Origin: JBBDRW01 sp040905265
GTDB taxonomy: Bacteria > Bacteroidota > Rhodothermia > Balneolales > Balneolaceae
Length of the DNA: 25,353 bases
Assembly (NCBI GenBank): GCA_040905265.1
Contig: JBBDRW010000131.1
Span: 1-25,353 of the forward strand
Reading direction: 5' to 3'
In this document: positions 23,461 through 25,353 of the stretch, one piece after another
Numbering within the stretch: the first letter of the stretch is position 1
How the letters are laid out: every line of letters starts with the position of its first letter
The notes under the pieces: model-generated
Told to the model about the DNA's origin: nothing
Databases searched by the model: none
The model's input: the letters and a program-made list of their open reading frames with translations, nothing else
Position numbers and translations under genes: made by a program

Positions 23461-24804
23461 TTAAACAACCGGCAGAACCAAATATGCAATCCCGAAATAG
23501 ATCAGCAGGCCGGTTACATCGACAATCGTTGTAATCAGCGGGCTGCTGGCGAGAGCAGGGTCAATATTCACTTTCGTCAGGATAAACGGCAGCACCGTTC
23601 CGATCAGGTTCGCGATCAACACAATGGCAACCATTGAGAGACCTACGATAACACCTACCTCCCAGCCGCCCCGAAATATTCCAAGAAGCGAACTTGCCAG
23701 CCCCATCAACAGCCCCAGCAAGAGTCCGACCAAAATCTCTTTCCCGGCTACCCGAAACCAGTGAGAAAGTTTTACGTCGCCGATCGCTATCGCCCGGACC
23801 ATAATGGTTGCGGATTGCGCCCCTGTATTCCCCCCGCTGTCGATCAGAAGCGGAATAAAGAATGCCAGGGCCACTGTGGTCGCCAGCATCTCTTCGAAGT
23901 ACTCAATGACCCCGGAGCTCAACAGGTTGACGACAACCAGTATGATAAGCCAGTTTATTCTTTTGGAAAATAGTGTCCAGACAGAAGTCTCCCGGTACGT
24001 TCTTTTCAGAGGAGCGATCGCAGCACCCTTGTGGAAATCTTCAGTAGCCTCTTCCTGTGCAATGTCGATGATATCATCAATCGTAACAATTCCTATGAGA
24101 ATGCCGTCTGAATCTACCACCGGCATAGCCACCCGGTCATATTTACTCAAGAGTTCAACTGCATACTCCTGGTCATCGAAGGCGTTGAGCGCGACGAAAG
24201 AGTCATCCGTTATATCGGCAATTTTCTCGTCGGGGTCTGCAAGAATCAATTGAGTGAGCCTGAGATCATCGATCAGCTTCTCATTCTCATCCACAACGTA
24301 GATCACATTGACTGTCTCGGCACTAAAGCCGAATTGACGTATATGGCGCATGGCATGATCCACTGTCCAGTCCATCCTCACCTTTACATACCGCGATGTC
24401 ATCTGACGGCCTACGCTCTCCTTCGGGTACCCCAGCATCTTCCGAACCTCTTGAAGCTCATCCAGATTCAGAGAGTGCATCAGGCGCTGCGTGAGATGTC
24501 CGGGAAGTTCTTCGAGAAGTGTTACCCTGTCATCCGGCTCCAGATTTGACATCACATCGGCAAGCTGCTTGCGTGTGAGAAAGTCGAGAAGCTCTACCTC
24601 CTTAACGTTGCTGAGATGAGAAAAGACCTCGGCTGCCTTGTCCTTTTTCAGCAGGCGAAAAACAACAACTGCGATACGGGTATCAAGCTCTTCAATCCAC
24701 TCGGCTACGTCGACTGCAGGGATATCCTGAAGAGACTCTTTCAGAGTCACCCAATCTTTATTCTCAATCAGCTCCTCAAACTCGGGTTTCAGCAATTCAA
24801 TCAT
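23461..24804 (-). CDS. mgtE: Magnesium transporter MgtE
   Basis: 447 residues, the standard length. The N-terminal superhelical Mg-sensing domain is at about 20-130 (DKAAEVFSHLSNVKEVELLD). Tandem CBS domains follow at about 138-258 (MTSRYVKVRMDWTVDHAMRH, DRVAMPVVDSDGILIGIVTI). Five membrane helices make up about 275-447, with the pore signature PLLIDSGGNTGAQSAT at about 322-335. These homodimeric channels let Mg2+ enter when cytoplasmic Mg2+ is low; the N and CBS domains close the gate when Mg2+ binds. It is transcribed alone as far as can be seen, 98 bases upstream of thyA. No Mg riboswitch was recognised in the 233-base upstream gap. Confidence 0.96.
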   Translation of the reverse strand: MIELLKPEFEELIENKDWVTLKESLQDIPAVDVAEWIEELDTRIAVVVFRLLKKDKAAEVFSHLSNVKEVELLDFLTRKQLADVMSNLEPDDRVTLLEELPGHLTQRLMHSLNLDELQEVRKMLGYPKESVGRQMTSRYVKVRMDWTVDHAMRHIRQFGFSAETVNVIYVVDENEKLIDDLRLTQLILADPDEKIADITDDSFVALNAFDDQEYAVELLSKYDRVAMPVVDSDGILIGIVTIDDIIDIAQEEATEDFHKGAAIAPLKRTYRETSVWTLFSKRINWLIILVVVNLLSSGVIEYFEEMLATTVALAFFIPLLIDSGGNTGAQSATIMVRAIAIGDVKLSHWFRVAGKEILVGLLLGLLMGLASSLLGIFRGGWEVGVIVGLSMVAIVLIANLIGTVLPFILTKVNIDPALASSPLITTIVDVTGLLIYFGIAYLVLPVV

Positions 24805-24890
24805 AGGATGGCCGACAATTTTTCAAATTTCATTCCCGGATTCTGTCGTCAGTCAGTTACTTTACAGAAATCGGGGTACATCAAAGCCTC

Positions 24891-24909
24891 CTGTCAAGAA
24901 GTTTGACAG
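24891..24909. repeat. Hairpin CTGTCAA-N5-TTGACAG in the rnc-mgtE gap
   Basis: Seven perfectly complementary bases flank a five-base loop, about 90 bases upstream of the mgtE start and about 130 bases after the RNase III stop. No T run adjoins, so it could equally be a protein-binding palindrome for mgtE control. The rest of the 24805-25037 gap shows nothing recognisable. Confidence 0.35.
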
Positions 24910-25037
24910 ACTTTAAAGGAAGAAAGGTACTAAGAATAAGGCTTTCTTCTACAATAAAACGACGTTCAGAATCATGAATATTAACCCTTCCATCCGGCTG
25001 CTCACTCTGCTGCAACGGCAGTGCAGGGCACCTGTAG

Positions 25038-25353
25038 TCAGGAATCAGCCTTCTCTTTCTTCAGCTCCCTGTACGCCATTTCAGCGGCAAACTGTTCTGC
25101 CTGTTTTTTACTCTTTCCACTGCCGTGTCCATACTCTACATCATCAATCGTGACAGACACATTGAACGTCTTGTTGTGTCCTGGCCCCTCTTCAGAGATG
25201 ACCCGGTAGCAGGGAAGCGGCCTTTTTTCAGCCTGGGTATATTCCAGAAGCAGGCTTTTGTAGTTATCAATCCTGGTCGTCATCTCACCCAAATCGATCT
25301 GATCTTCAAGCACTCTCTCAACGAACCGATAGGCCATATCATACCCTTTGGTC
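25038..25353 (-). CDS. rnc: Ribonuclease III, C-terminal part (cut by window edge)
   Basis: The frame runs from the right window edge to the stop at 25038, giving about 105 residues. It begins with TKGYDMAYRFVERVLEDQ, which matches the end of the RNase III catalytic domain. The double-stranded RNA-binding domain follows, with DNYKSLLLEYTQ, the loop EEGPGHNKTFNV and the second helix SGKSKKQAEQFAAEMAYREL. RNase III processes rRNA precursors and other double-stranded RNA. The catalytic residues lie outside the window. The C-terminus is short (KKEKADS). Confidence 0.93.
   Translation of the reverse strand, partial: TKGYDMAYRFVERVLEDQIDLGEMTTRIDNYKSLLLEYTQAEKRPLPCYRVISEEGPGHNKTFNVSVTIDDVEYGHGSGKSKKQAEQFAAEMAYRELKKEKADS

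Noticed and set aside
1..25353. Search by eye for tRNA, rRNA, CRISPR arrays, insertion sequences, phage and plasmid genes
   Set aside because: No tRNA-like cloverleaf, repeat-spacer array, transposase, integrase or terminal inverted repeat was recognised.

Overview
The window reads as chromosomal DNA of a Gram-negative bacterium of the Bacteroidota/Balneolota/Rhodothermota group. This is inferred from a SusC-type TonB receptor whose N-terminus carries an STN domain, a Bacteroidota-style ECF sigma/FecR pair, several lipoproteins with short lipoboxes, large Ca-loop-rich secreted proteins, weak or absent Shine-Dalgarno sequences and acidic proteins. I cannot fix genus or species by reading alone. 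Almost all genes lie on the minus strand; only an amidohydrolase (16827-18188) and an HD phosphohydrolase (19456-20709) are on the plus strand.

Left end (1-2816): a signal-transducing SusC receptor (start at 856, cut by the window edge), its FecR anti-sigma factor and an ECF sigma factor, read in the order sigma, FecR, SusC. The 236-base gap between sigma and FecR holds a GGGGTATACCCC palindrome, a candidate promoter for the ECF factor, and a long-range inverted repeat. The FecR frame has no ATG start and probably uses TTG.

Middle (2817-16589): six large minus-strand genes that look like an accessory catabolic island. In transcription order they are a lipoprotein dehydrogenase-like propeller with HEAT repeats and a C-terminal CxxCH heme domain; a cytoplasmic Gfo/Idh/MocA oxidoreductase; a sugar phosphate isomerase/epimerase-type TIM barrel, followed by a good intrinsic terminator; a DUF1080 (3-keto-disaccharide hydrolase family) plus PA14 lipoprotein; a secreted sugar-dehydrogenase-like propeller fused to an azurin-type copper domain; and a very large FG-GAP/ASPIC-UnbV lipoprotein. 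No classical glycoside hydrolase is visible. My reading is a glycoside-use locus working through 3-oxidation of sugars. In it, exported quinoprotein/heme/copper proteins could carry the electrons, an exported DUF1080 protein could cleave 3-keto-glycosides, and cytoplasmic Gfo/Idh and isomerase enzymes could finish the job, with STN-SusC/FecR/ECF sensing the substrate. The families are recognised from sequence; the joint pathway is inference.

Right part (16827-25353): mostly housekeeping. It holds a secreted amidohydrolase, an M42 aminopeptidase divergent from an HD phosphohydrolase, an unusual membrane PAS-HisKA-receiver protein with no ATPase domain, thyA-folA with a 4-base overlap, the magnesium transporter mgtE, and the C-terminal end of RNase III at the window edge. 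I saw no tRNA, rRNA, CRISPR array, insertion sequence or phage gene.
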